Source: Branchiibius sp. NY16-3462-2 (GTDB lineage: Bacteria; Actinomycetota; Actinomycetes; Actinomycetales; Dermatophilaceae). From it: 64,000 nucleotides of DNA. Shown here one piece after another: positions 16,643-25,084 of the stretch. The position numbers and the translations under genes were made by a program. The number at the start of each line of letters is the position of its first letter. The stretch's first letter is position 1. The DNA is taken from assembly GCF_001594145.1 (NCBI RefSeq), contig NZ_LVCF01000042.1:62001-126000 (forward strand), read 5' to 3'. The notes under the pieces were generated by a model. It was not told the origin of the DNA. It made no database searches and saw nothing but the letters and a program-made list of their open reading frames with translations.

Positions 16643-17331
16643 GCCCGCGGCAGGGCGCCGCACGACGGCACCGCGGGGCAGTCACCCTCGCGCTGCTCGC
16701 TGTCGTGGTCGGCGCCCTCGCCGTCGCTGGCTTCAGCCTGCGGCAGTACGTCGCGGCCCCCGAGCCGACGCACAGCGGACTGACCGACATGAACGGTGCG
16801 ATCGTCGTACCGGACGATCCGCCAGACGTGCAGGGGGCGCAGGTGCGCTCCACCGGGAAACGATTTGTCGCGCCGGACCAGGGCCTCGACGTACCCCTGG
16901 ACTCGATGGATGTCACCGGGGGCGTGATCAACCCACCGTCTTTCGCCACGGCGTTCCTGATCCGGCAGTACGGGCAGCCCGACGATCCGGCGTCGGGTCT
17001 GAGTGTGGTGACCATGCACGCGGTCTACGGCGGACGCAGCCCGGGCAACTACCTGTTCTCCATGGCCCCCGATGATTCACACGCGGTGATCCGGGCTGGG
17101 GACCCGGTGCTGGTCGCAGGGGTGGGCTACACCGTCACGTCGACCATGGTCATCGACAAGGTCGCGGCCACCGACTCGCAGCGGATGTGGGGCCGGTGGA
17201 AGGAGCGGGGCAACGAACTGATGATCATCACGTGCCTGCAGCGCGCGGGCCAGGGCAGCGTGCACGCCGCGGACAACTTGGTGGTGTTCGCCCGCCGCGA
17301 TCACGCCGCGGCAGGAGCGAGCGCGGGTTAG
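16639..17331 (+). CDS. sortase (class E/F-like), probably dedicated to the upstream surface protein
   Basis: 230 residues with an N-terminal membrane anchor (about 14-33) and an extracytoplasmic sortase domain. The catalytic His is H127 in TMHAVYGG and the nucleophile is C199 in MIITC. The Arg that in classical sortases lies about 13 residues after Cys is not there (Asp/Ala at that place); nearest are R202 and R219-220. GTG 16639 overlaps the TGA of the giant protein gene (GTGA), with AAGGGG just upstream, so the two are translationally coupled. It should cleave the substrate's C-terminal signal and attach it to the cell wall. Class assignment is tentative. Confidence 0.8.
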   Translation: MSPRQGAARRHRGAVTLALLAVVVGALAVAGFSLRQYVAAPEPTHSGLTDMNGAIVVPDDPPDVQGAQVRSTGKRFVAPDQGLDVPLDSMDVTGGVINPPSFATAFLIRQYGQPDDPASGLSVVTMHAVYGGRSPGNYLFSMAPDDSHAVIRAGDPVLVAGVGYTVTSTMVIDKVAATDSQRMWGRWKERGNELMIITCLQRAGQGSVHAADNLVVFARRDHAAAGASAG

Positions 17332-17630
17332 AAGTGCCGACCGTGACGCGCCGCGCGACCCAGGCTCAACAGGGCGACGCCGGCGGCGAAACAGCAGGCG
17401 TACACCGCGAGGCCACCCACCAGGAGGGGGCGCATACGGTCAGCGACGTCGGGCGAGATTCCGGGGGTGATCGCCACGATGAGCAGCACCACTCCGGCCG
17501 GTACCAGCACCATCAGCAGGGAGAGACAGGCGGCGGTGATCGTTGCACCGATCTCCAGCGCGGCGTTCGAGGAACGCGCCGGATGGGGCATATGCGCGGT
17601 ACGCGCCGATTCGCTCATCACCCGAGTCAT
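17328..17630 (-). CDS. small hypothetical membrane protein
   Basis: 100 residues with two clear hydrophobic helices, about 30-54 (AACLSLLMVLVPAGVVLLIV) and 69-90. The N-terminus is short and polar, and the C-terminus basic (GRAARHGRHF). No family is recognised. It converges on the sortase gene, sharing four bases at the stop codons. ATG 17630 and ATG 17618 are both possible starts. Its position beside the sortase suggests nothing firm about function. Confidence 0.55.
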   Translation of the reverse strand: MTRVMSESARTAHMPHPARSSNAALEIGATITAACLSLLMVLVPAGVVLLIVAITPGISPDVADRMRPLLVGGLAVYACCFAAGVALLSLGRAARHGRHF

Positions 17631-17758
17631 ACCGGCAGTTTGACAGCCGCAAGGACGACCAACCCAGGGCTCACCTAGACCAAAAGGTGTAGATATGTAC
17701 CCTCTTTACCAACTATTTGCCGCTAGTCCACCCGCGGTGGCGTAGAGGACCAGATACG

Positions 17759-17764
17759 TAGACT
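17759..17764 (+). promoter_or_regulatory. possible -10 hexamer of MFS gene
   Basis: TAGACT nine bases before GTG 17774. The -35 region is weak. The rest of the 143-bp divergent gap holds only a short CCACC-CGC-GGTGG dyad. Confidence 0.3.
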
Positions 17765-17773
17765 GTCGATCTT

Positions 17774-19048
17774 GTGAACATGCGTGGCGCCCTGGCTGAC
17801 ACCCGGCCTCTCGCCGTACCCGCCTACCGGCGGTTGTGGACGGCGAACATCGTCACGGTGATCGGTGCCCAGCTGACGGTGGTCGCCGTGCCCGCCCAGA
17901 TCTACGCCATCACCGGGAGTTCCTTCTACGTCGGACTCACTGGCCTGTTCGGCCTGGTGCCGCTGATCATCTTCGGGCTGTACGGCGGGGCGCTCGCGGA
18001 TGTCATGGACCGACGGCAGTTGCTGATGATCACCACGGTCGGCCTGATCGCGATGAGCGCACTGTTCTGGGTGCAGGCGGAGTTCGGCTGGTCGAACGTG
18101 TGGGTGATCCTGCTGATCTTCGCCGCGCAGCAGGCCTTTTTCGCCGTCAACCAGCCCACCCGAAGTGCCCTGCTCCCGCGGATCATCCCGCTCGACCTGC
18201 TCCCCGCCGCCAACTCCCTGAACATGACTGTGATGCAGGCCGGCGCGATCGCCGGGCCACTGGTCGGTGGGGCGCTGATCCCCGTGCTCGGCTACTCGGC
18301 GCTCTACCTGATCGACACGCTGTGCCTGTTCGCCACGCTCTGGGCGGTCATCAAACTGCCGCCGCTGCCGCCGCTGGAGAAGGTCGGCCGGGCCGGACTG
18401 CGTTCGGTGCTGGAGGGATTCGCCTATCTACGCGGGCACACCGTGCTGTTGATGTCGTTCGTCGTCGACATCATCGCGATGGTCTTCGGGATGCCCCGGG
18501 CGCTCTTCCCGCAGATCGCGCACGAGAGTTTCGGCGGGCCGATCGACGGGGGACTGGCTTTCGCCCTGCTGTTCGCCGCCATTCCCCTGGGTGCTGTGGT
18601 CGGCGGGGTCTTCTCGGGGTGGGTGTCCCGGATCTCGCGTCAGGGGGTGGCCGTCGTGGCAGCGATCATCGTGTGGGGTGTGGCGATGACCGTGTTCGGA
18701 CTGGCGGTGTGGCGGGCATCGGGCAGCATCGGTGTCGCGTTCTGGATCGCCTTCGTCGCGCTGGCGATCGGTGGCGCCGCCGACATGGCCTCCGCCGCGT
18801 TCCGCTCCACGATGCTGCAGCAGGCGGCGGCCGATGACGTGCGCGGTCGCCTGCAGGGTGTGTTCATCGTGGTGGTCGCTGGTGGACCGCGCATCGCGGA
18901 CGTGGTGCACGGCGGTGCGGCCGCCGTCGTCGGCACAGCCGCGGCCGCAACTGGGGGTGGGGTGCTGGTGGTCGTGCTGGTTGTGGCGGTGACTCTGGCC
19001 GTGCCGGCATTCGTGCGCTATCGGGTGGCTCCCGCACCCGCGCTCTGA
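17774..19048 (+). CDS. MFS transporter, EntS-like exporter family
   Basis: 424 residues with about twelve transmembrane helices. The opening AYRRLWTANIVTVIGAQLTVVAVPAQIY and the loop GALADVMDRR match the EntS/MFS_3 group, which exports siderophores or other small molecules. No siderophore genes are in the window, so the substrate is unknown. GTG 17774 is used; ATG 17780 is close. The last 31 bases overlap the convergent GNAT gene. Confidence 0.8.
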   Translation: MNMRGALADTRPLAVPAYRRLWTANIVTVIGAQLTVVAVPAQIYAITGSSFYVGLTGLFGLVPLIIFGLYGGALADVMDRRQLLMITTVGLIAMSALFWVQAEFGWSNVWVILLIFAAQQAFFAVNQPTRSALLPRIIPLDLLPAANSLNMTVMQAGAIAGPLVGGALIPVLGYSALYLIDTLCLFATLWAVIKLPPLPPLEKVGRAGLRSVLEGFAYLRGHTVLLMSFVVDIIAMVFGMPRALFPQIAHESFGGPIDGGLAFALLFAAIPLGAVVGGVFSGWVSRISRQGVAVVAAIIVWGVAMTVFGLAVWRASGSIGVAFWIAFVALAIGGAADMASAAFRSTMLQQAAADDVRGRLQGVFIVVVAGGPRIADVVHGGAAAVVGTAAAATGGGVLVVVLVVAVTLAVPAFVRYRVAPAPAL

Positions 19049-19638
19049 GCTTCGGCGCCCACCGTCTTGACCATGACGCAGTTCTTCAGCCCCTTGGGCC
19101 GGTCGTAGGTGAACCCGAGCCGTTCGTACATCCGCCGGGTCCCGTTGTAGAGGAACGACGACGACATTTTCTTCGTCTGGTCGGTCAGGTCGTGCGGGTA
19201 GCTCTCCACCCGGCCACCGCCCGCCTGGGCGATCAGGTCGAGGGCTCCGGTGATCGCCAGCTCGCTGACGCCGTGTCGCCGATACCGTTTGTCCACGAAC
19301 ACACAGGTGATCCGGTAGTCCGGATCCTGCGTCTTGGTCGCGTCGTACTGCTTCTTGTGGTGCAGGGTGGGCAACTCCACCGGTGTGCCGTACTCGGCCC
19401 AGGCGATGGCCTCGTCACCGACCATGACCAACGCAGCGTGCGCAGCCCCTTGGTCGACGTAGGACTTCTTCAGCGCCCGGTTCGCCTCCGCGCCCTGACC
19501 GCGCTCGGGCCCGTCGGGGTGGAACCAGATGCACCAGCAGCCGCCGAAGATGCCGTTGTGCCGTTGGACCAGGGCGTCGAAAGCCGGCCAGGTCTGCGGG
19601 CTGAGGGCGGCGATGGTGTACGGCGCGTCAAGGGCCAT
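19018..19638 (-). CDS. GNAT-family N-acetyltransferase
   Basis: 206 residues of the GNAT fold. Acetyl-CoA-binding features are in ITCVFVDKRYRRHGVSELAI, the motif-A-like pyrophosphate loop, and in MYERLGF near the C-terminus. The N-terminal block NGIFGGCWCIWFHPD is typical of a stand-alone actinobacterial subgroup of unknown substrate. A TACGGT hexamer lies five bases before the ATG on the minus strand. Its 3' end overlaps the MFS gene. Confidence 0.75.
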   Translation of the reverse strand: MALDAPYTIAALSPQTWPAFDALVQRHNGIFGGCWCIWFHPDGPERGQGAEANRALKKSYVDQGAAHAALVMVGDEAIAWAEYGTPVELPTLHHKKQYDATKTQDPDYRITCVFVDKRYRRHGVSELAITGALDLIAQAGGGRVESYPHDLTDQTKKMSSSFLYNGTRRMYERLGFTYDRPKGLKNCVMVKTVGAEAQSAGAGATR

Positions 19639-19680
19639 AGTCCACCGTAGCCAGGCACCGTGCCCCGCAACAGGGCGTAC

Positions 19681-20475
19681 TCAGCAGCCGTCGCCGCCGG
19701 CTTGGACGACGTTGTCACCGGTGTGGTGCAGGACTGCGCGGGCGAAGAGGAACATCACGCCGAGCCGGAACGGTGAGGAGTAGGACACGTAGTCCACACA
19801 GCCACCCTGGTGCAGACCACCGATGACCCCGGTGATGCGAGCCGATTGCCCCGTGCCCGTGACGAAGGCCGACCCGCTGCTCCCGCCGACGTATCCGCCG
19901 CATTCGAACATGGGGTACCCGTCCTGGCGCAGTTGCCGCTGGGTACAGGTGATCGGGCGATCGCCGCTTCCCGCGTTGTAGGACGTCACGGTGGTGACGG
20001 TGCCGGGAGCGGCTTCCGCAGCGAGGCGAATACCGCCGGTGACCTGCTGGATGCCCACGTTGTGCCCGGCCCGTTTCTGCTTGGCGAGGCGAAGGATGGC
20101 GATGTCGGCCAGGGAACTCTGCTGGCTCTGCCACAGCGGCCGGACGTAGGCGGCGGTTACGTTCCACACGCCGTACGGTGCGTTGCCCTTGTCGTAACCC
20201 GGCACGAACGTCCATCCCGCCCCGGTTCCGTTCAGGCAGTGTGCGGCCGTGATGATCAGGTCCTGACTAGGACTGGCCAATACCGTTGCGGTGCAAGTGT
20301 GTTGGCCGCCTGAGTTGGGCGGGAAGAGGGCGCCGACGGTTTCGATCGGTGCGGTCGTGTGCGATTGCGGGATGGTCGACGGCATGGCTTCGGCGCGCAC
20401 CTGCGCCCCCGGGGCGGCCAGCATGAGGCTGGACAGCGCTGCACAGGCGAGCAGGGCTCGGACTCCGCGATTCAT
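19681..20475 (-). CDS. secreted trypsin-like serine protease
   Basis: 264 residues. The signal peptide is MNRGVRALLACAALSSLMLA, with cleavage near residue 28. The triad is visible as H79 (TAAHC), D124 (LADIAIL) and S200 (GGSSGSAF, replacing the usual GDSGG). Cys61-Cys80 and Cys177-Cys192 pairs probably form disulfides. This matches the compact V8/trypsin-like group of actinobacteria. ATG 20475 was chosen over the upstream 20520 because it begins the signal peptide and a TACACT hexamer sits exactly six bases before it. Confidence 0.8.
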   Translation of the reverse strand: MNRGVRALLACAALSSLMLAAPGAQVRAEAMPSTIPQSHTTAPIETVGALFPPNSGGQHTCTATVLASPSQDLIITAAHCLNGTGAGWTFVPGYDKGNAPYGVWNVTAAYVRPLWQSQQSSLADIAILRLAKQKRAGHNVGIQQVTGGIRLAAEAAPGTVTTVTSYNAGSGDRPITCTQRQLRQDGYPMFECGGYVGGSSGSAFVTGTGQSARITGVIGGLHQGGCVDYVSYSSPFRLGVMFLFARAVLHHTGDNVVQAGGDGC

Positions 20476-20481
20476 AACAGA

Positions 20482-20487
20482 AGTGTA
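20482..20487 (-). promoter_or_regulatory. -10 hexamer of leaderless protease gene
   Basis: TACACT on the minus strand, six bases from ATG 20475. Confidence 0.5.
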
Positions 20488-20619
20488 TCGGGCGCGAAAG
20501 TCATTGTGGTGCAACGGCATTCACGTGTCAGTGGGCTGGGAGTGCGCTGGACGCCGTCCGGATGCGTTCTGTGTGGCGCCGTCGGGAGGTTTGCCACGTG
20601 GTGACGTGCGGGGGTTTAA

Positions 20620-20649
20620 TAGTCCGCGCGGAATATTTGATGCGGACTA
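20620..20649. promoter_or_regulatory. candidate PadR operator
   Basis: Inverted repeat TAGTCCGC-N14-GCGGACTA ending seven bases before the padR-type start. The position suggests autoregulation of the padR-exporter operon. The central AATATT could be part of the promoter. Confidence 0.5.
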
Positions 20650-20655
20650 ACCAGG

Positions 20656-21234
20656 ATGATCGGAGAGCTCGTGGCGGCGCTGACACCGTTGGCCATCGTG
20701 ATGCTTGCGCTGCTGCGTGAGCGCCCGATGCATCCCTACGAGATGCATCAGACCTTGCTGGAGCGGCACCAGGACCGGGTGCTCAAGATCCGGCCGGGCT
20801 CGCTCTACCACACGGTCGAGCGACTGCACTCGGACGGACTCGTCGAGGTCAAATCCGTTGAGCGCGAAGGAAATCGGCCCGAACGCACGACCTACCGCAT
20901 CCTGCCGGCAGGGGAGCGCGCGCTTATCAATCGAGTGGCCGAGCTGGTGCGGGAGTGGGGACGGGACTATCCGTCCTTCCCGGTGGCAATCGGCGAAGCG
21001 CACTTCCTGCCCAAGGAAGTCGCCATCACCAGCCTGAAGGAACGACGGACCCTCATCGAACGGGACCTGGTCGTCATCGGCGATGGCCAGGTCGAAGCAC
21101 TCGCCCGGAACATCGACCCGGTCGTCCTGCTCTCCGGCAACTACCTGCAGCACATGCTCAGCGCCGAGCACGAGTGGCTCACGCGCACCATCGAACTCAT
21201 TGAGACTGAGGAGTACTCATGGCCGAACAACTGA
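20656..21234 (+). CDS. PadR-family transcriptional regulator
   Basis: 192 residues. The N-terminal winged helix (about 8-85) contains LALLRERPMHPYEMHQTL, RPGSLYHTVERL and the wing RTTYRILPAGE, all characteristic of PadR. The C-terminal part is helical (Vir_act_alpha_C-like), for dimerisation. Its last 16 bases overlap the downstream exporter gene, so it most likely represses that operon until a drug-like ligand binds. Confidence 0.88.
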   Translation: MIGELVAALTPLAIVMLALLRERPMHPYEMHQTLLERHQDRVLKIRPGSLYHTVERLHSDGLVEVKSVEREGNRPERTTYRILPAGERALINRVAELVREWGRDYPSFPVAIGEAHFLPKEVAITSLKERRTLIERDLVVIGDGQVEALARNIDPVVLLSGNYLQHMLSAEHEWLTRTIELIETEEYSWPNN

Positions 21235-22772
21235 CCGGTCGGCGGGGCGTCGAGCCCACCGCGCCGGCGAATCCGTGGCCGGCCCTGTGGGCCATGGTCA
21301 TCGGGTTCTTCATGATCCTGGTCGACTCGACCATCGTCACCATCGCGACTCCCGTCATCCGGGAGAAGCTGAACACCGACTACAACAACGTCATCTGGGT
21401 CACCAGTGCCTACCTGTTGGCGTACGCCGTGCCGCTGCTGATCACCGGACGCCTGGGTGACCGCGTCGGGCCGAAGAAGATCTACCTCATCGGACTGGCG
21501 ATCTTCACGCTGTCGTCGCTGTGGTGTGGCCTGACCGATTCCATCTCCATGCTGATCACGGCGCGGGTGGTGCAGGGTCTGGGTGCGTCGTTGATGACGC
21601 CGCAGACCATGGCGGTCATCACCCGCACGTTCCCGCCGACCGCTCGCGGCAAGGCCATGGCGCTGTGGGGTGCGACCGCCGGCGTCGCGACCCTGGTCGG
21701 CCCGATCCTGGGTGGCGTCCTGGTCGACGGCCCCGGTTGGGAGTGGATCTTCTTCATCAACGTGCCGGTCGGCATCATCGGCTTCGTGCTGGCGATGCGC
21801 CTGGTCCCGGAGTTGGAGACCCACTCGCACAAGTTCGACTGGCTGGGCGTCTTCCTCTCCGCCGCCGCGATGTTCCTGATCGTCTTCGGCATCCAGGAGG
21901 GCCCGACGTACGACTGGGGCACCATCAAGGGCTGGATCTCGGTGCCGCTGCTGATCATCGCCGGTCTGGTGCTGTTCGCGGTTTTCCTGTTCTGGCAGGC
22001 CAAGAACAAGAACGAGCCGCTGATCCCGCTCAGCCTGTTCAAGGACCGCAACTTCTCGCTGTCCAACCTGGCCATCGCCTGCGTGTCGTTCTGCATCACC
22101 TCCTTCGCCTTCCCGTTCACCCTGTGGGCGCAGACGGCGCGTGGTTGGACACCGACCCAGTCGGCTCTGTTGATGGCGCCGATGGCGCTCATGACCGGTT
22201 TCCTCGCGCCCGTGGTCGGTCGGTTGACCGACAAGGTGCATCCGCGGATCCTGGCCTCCACCGGCTTCGCGGCGTCGGCGGTCGCGCTGATCTGGTTGAC
22301 CTTCGTGGTGAACACGACCTCCGCCGTGTGGGAGATCCTGGCGGCCATGGCGCTGTTCGGTCTGGGTAACGCATTCTTGTGGGCCCCGTTGGCGGCGACC
22401 GCGACGCGCAACCTGCCGATGAAAGCGGCGGGTGCGGGTTCGGGTGTCTACAACGCGACCCGCCAGGTGGGCGCGGTGCTGGGTAGTGCCGCGATCGCCG
22501 CGGTGATTTCGGCGCGGTTGACGGCCAACCTCGGTCCGATGGCCTCGGCCGCGAACGCCGGACAGGAGGCACCGGGCACCAAACTGCCGCCGCAGGTGGG
22601 TGTGCCGTTCTCCACCGCGATGTCCCAGTCGCTGTGGCTGCCGGTGATCGCGCTGCTGGTCGGCCTGTTCATCTCGCTGTTCTTCGCGGCACCGTCGCAC
22701 CGTGAGGTGCGCACCCGGGGCAAGCACGCTGCCCGTACGCCGAGCGCGGACCCCGCGCCCGAACCGGCCTGA
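21219..22772 (+). CDS. MFS transporter, DHA2 (EmrB/QacA) family drug exporter
   Basis: 517 residues with about 14 transmembrane helices. Motif A is in GRLGDRVGPKKIY, motif B in ARVVQGLGASLMTPQ and motif C in GPILGGVLVDGPGWEWIFFINVP. It should be a proton-coupled multidrug exporter. ATG 21219 lies inside the end of the padR gene, giving tight co-expression. The C-terminus is a basic cytoplasmic tail. It faces a second DHA2 exporter across a 10-base gap. Confidence 0.88.
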   Translation: MAEQLTGRRGVEPTAPANPWPALWAMVIGFFMILVDSTIVTIATPVIREKLNTDYNNVIWVTSAYLLAYAVPLLITGRLGDRVGPKKIYLIGLAIFTLSSLWCGLTDSISMLITARVVQGLGASLMTPQTMAVITRTFPPTARGKAMALWGATAGVATLVGPILGGVLVDGPGWEWIFFINVPVGIIGFVLAMRLVPELETHSHKFDWLGVFLSAAAMFLIVFGIQEGPTYDWGTIKGWISVPLLIIAGLVLFAVFLFWQAKNKNEPLIPLSLFKDRNFSLSNLAIACVSFCITSFAFPFTLWAQTARGWTPTQSALLMAPMALMTGFLAPVVGRLTDKVHPRILASTGFAASAVALIWLTFVVNTTSAVWEILAAMALFGLGNAFLWAPLAATATRNLPMKAAGAGSGVYNATRQVGAVLGSAAIAAVISARLTANLGPMASAANAGQEAPGTKLPPQVGVPFSTAMSQSLWLPVIALLVGLFISLFFAAPSHREVRTRGKHAARTPSADPAPEPA

Positions 22773-22782
22773 GCGCGCGTTT

Positions 22783-24261
22783 TTATGCGGCAGCTTCCGC
22801 AAGTTCCTCCGACGGGTGCTCCTCGACGCTGCGGGAGTTGGTGAGCGTTAGCGCACCCGCCGCAGCGATCACTCCGACGATGATCGCCAGCATCGTGAAC
22901 AGGATCCGCTCACCGCGGAAGAACGAGGTCACCAACTCGTTGCTCCAGACGCCTTCCGGGAGCACCTGCGTCACCAGCACCGCGATCACGGTGCCGACGA
23001 TCGCCGTACCCACACTGGTGCCGACCTCCTGGGCGGTGTCGTTGAGGGCGGCACCGATCGACGTACGATTCGCCGGCATCGCATCGACCAGGGCGACCGC
23101 GCAGATCGTCATGACCGTCCGCAGACCGATCGTCATCACGACCATCGACACCGCGATGGCCCAGTAGTTGTGCTCGACACCCCAGGCCAGACCGGCCAGG
23201 CCGGCGGCGAGGAAGCCGGCGCCGACGAGGCAGGCCACGCGGTGGCCGTACTTCTTGGCCAGGCCTTCGGAGATCGGGGTCGCCAGGATCATGGTGAGGA
23301 TCATCGGCAGGTTGGCCAGGCCCGCACGCATGGGGCTCCAGCCCCAGGCGTACTGGAAGTGCAGGATCAGCGCGAACATCACGCCGGCCATCGCGATGGA
23401 GGTGCCGACCTGGGCAATTGCGGCGCCGCGCACGGGCCCGCGGGAGAAGTAGTTCAGGTCGAGCATGGGCTCGGCGGCCGTGCGCTCGCGCACGATGAAC
23501 CCGACGAGCGCGGCGACCGCGGCGACGAAGCAGCCAAGGGTCAGGGGCGCGGTCCAGCCGTGCTCGACGCCGCTGGTCAGGCCGTAGCAGGCCAGTCCGA
23601 TGGTGGCGATGGACAGTACGGCGCCCGGCAGGTCGAGCGCGTCATCGGTCAGCCCGTCCGGGTGATCGGCAGGGACGCCGGCCCGGACTCCCAGCCAGGC
23701 GATCAGGGCGATCGGGGCGTTGACCAGCAGGAGCCAGTGCCAGGAGAAGTGCGCCAGAACGGTGCCGCCCAGGACGGGTCCGAGGACGAATCCGGACATG
23801 CCGACGACCATCATCACGGTGATCGCGCGCATCCGCAGGGTCTGGGAGTCGAACAGCCGGAACACCAGGGAGTTGGTCACCGGTGCCATCGCGGCGGCGG
23901 CCAGGCCGAGCGCAGCACGCAGGGCGATCAGTTCGCCGCTGGTGTTCACGAAGGCGACCCCGAGACTGATGATGCCGAACGCCGCCAGGCCGTAGGACAG
24001 GACGCGTCGTCTACCGAAGCGATCAGCACTGGACCCGGCAGTCAGCAGCAGCCCGCCGAAGGTCAGGGAATAGGCGCCGGTCACCCACTGCAGGGAGGTG
24101 GTATCGGCGTGCAGGTCGCGGCCGATGGTCGGCAGCGCGATGGTCAACAGGGTGTTGTCGACCATTTCGACGAAGAAGGCCAGGCAGAGGGCGGCCATGG
24201 GGATCCACGCCGCCCGGAGGGACGAGTACGTGCGCGGCCCCGCAGTAGGGATCGTGGTCAT
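22783..24261 (-). CDS. MFS transporter, DHA2-type drug exporter under TetR control
   Basis: 492 residues with about 14 helices. FVEMVDNTLLTIALPTIGRDL, the loop SADRFGRRRVL and VLGPVLGGTVLAHFSWHWLLLVN place it in the SmvA/QacA group. A GGAGCACCC ribosome-binding region precedes the ATG. It is divergent from a TetR gene, with three tandem palindromes between them. This gives a classical ligand-inducible efflux module, distinct in regulation from the neighbouring PadR-linked exporter. Confidence 0.88.
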   Translation of the reverse strand: MTTIPTAGPRTYSSLRAAWIPMAALCLAFFVEMVDNTLLTIALPTIGRDLHADTTSLQWVTGAYSLTFGGLLLTAGSSADRFGRRRVLSYGLAAFGIISLGVAFVNTSGELIALRAALGLAAAAMAPVTNSLVFRLFDSQTLRMRAITVMMVVGMSGFVLGPVLGGTVLAHFSWHWLLLVNAPIALIAWLGVRAGVPADHPDGLTDDALDLPGAVLSIATIGLACYGLTSGVEHGWTAPLTLGCFVAAVAALVGFIVRERTAAEPMLDLNYFSRGPVRGAAIAQVGTSIAMAGVMFALILHFQYAWGWSPMRAGLANLPMILTMILATPISEGLAKKYGHRVACLVGAGFLAAGLAGLAWGVEHNYWAIAVSMVVMTIGLRTVMTICAVALVDAMPANRTSIGAALNDTAQEVGTSVGTAIVGTVIAVLVTQVLPEGVWSNELVTSFFRGERILFTMLAIIVGVIAAAGALTLTNSRSVEEHPSEELAEAAA

Positions 24262-24292
24262 GGGTGCTCCTGGAGGTGCTGTGCGGATTATC

Positions 24293-24339
24293 GAACAAGG
24301 TTCGGTAATAGAACGTGGTTCGATAATAGAACCATGTTC
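24293..24339. promoter_or_regulatory. triple 18-bp operator array (GAAC-N3-GTTC) for the TetR regulator
   Basis: Three palindromes GAAC-N3-GTTC start at 24293, 24311 and 24329, exactly 18 bp apart, inside near-direct repeats of TAATAGAACNNNGTTCGATA type. They fill the divergent MFS/TetR promoter region. The flanking TCTAAT (24343-24348) may be the TetR -10. Confidence 0.8.
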
Positions 24340-24383
24340 GGTTCTAATGCAACCACTGCCCGTCCGTGTGGTGGGATGGTCCC

Positions 24384-25082
24384 GTGAGCAGTCAGTCCAC
24401 CCGCCCTGCCGCCCGTCGTCGGCGTGCGTCGCACTCCCTGGAGTCGGTGCTCACCGAGGCCGTGGCGATTCTGGATGAAGCCGGCGGCGCCGGGTTGACC
24501 TTCCGTGCGCTCGCAGCCCGGTTGGGCGGCGGAGTGGGCAGCATTTACTGGTATGTCTCCAGCCGGGACGAATTGCTCGACCGGGCCGCGGACTTCGCCA
24601 TGGCGGATGTCGTGGCCTCGATCGAACCGGTCGGCAGCGACGACCCGATCGCCGACATCCGCACGATCGCCGTCGCGATGTTCGACGCGATCGTCGACCG
24701 GCCCTGGCTGGGCGCCTACCTGATGAGGGACACCGGCGTGCAGGAGAACTCGCTGCGGATCTACGAGAAGATCGGCGAGCAGGTCATGCGCCTGGGCCTG
24801 ACACCACGCCAGGCGTTCCATGCGACGTCTGCTGTCGTCGGGTTCGTCATCGGCACCGCCGCCGATATGGGCCAGGAGTTGCCGGAAGCCGTCGTGTCGG
24901 GGGAGTTGGACCGCGATATCTATATGTCCCGCGCTGCCCAGCAGTGGCGAGATATGGACCCGGCGCAGTTCCCGTTCATTCACTACATCGTCGAGGAATT
25001 CGCGGTGCACCAGGACGTGGAGCAGTTCCGGGCGGGGCTGGACCTGATCCTCGCCGGTCTGAAGCTGCAAGCGGACGGCTGA
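24384..25082 (+). CDS. TetR-family transcriptional regulator
   Basis: 232 residues. The N-terminal helix-turn-helix lies at about 15-60, with LTEAVAILDEAGGAGLTFRALAARLG followed by VGSIYWYVSSRDELLD, where the YWYV recognition helix is typical of TetR/TetR_C types. The ligand domain follows. GTG 24384 is preferred over the upstream in-frame ATG because it fits the family N-terminus. It probably represses the divergent exporter through the tandem palindromes. The GNAT gene follows after two bases. Confidence 0.87.
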   Translation: MSSQSTRPAARRRRASHSLESVLTEAVAILDEAGGAGLTFRALAARLGGGVGSIYWYVSSRDELLDRAADFAMADVVASIEPVGSDDPIADIRTIAVAMFDAIVDRPWLGAYLMRDTGVQENSLRIYEKIGEQVMRLGLTPRQAFHATSAVVGFVIGTAADMGQELPEAVVSGELDRDIYMSRAAQQWRDMDPAQFPFIHYIVEEFAVHQDVEQFRAGLDLILAGLKLQADG

Positions 25083-25084
25083 GC

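Noticed and set aside
21141..22802. 553-codon minus-strand frame opposite the DHA2 exporter
   Set aside because: Low-complexity Arg/Gln/Gly shadow; the plus strand encodes a 14-helix exporter with MFS motifs.
23170..24387. 405-codon plus-strand frame opposite the TetR-linked exporter
   Set aside because: Gly/Gln/Asp-rich shadow; the minus-strand frame has clear MFS helices.
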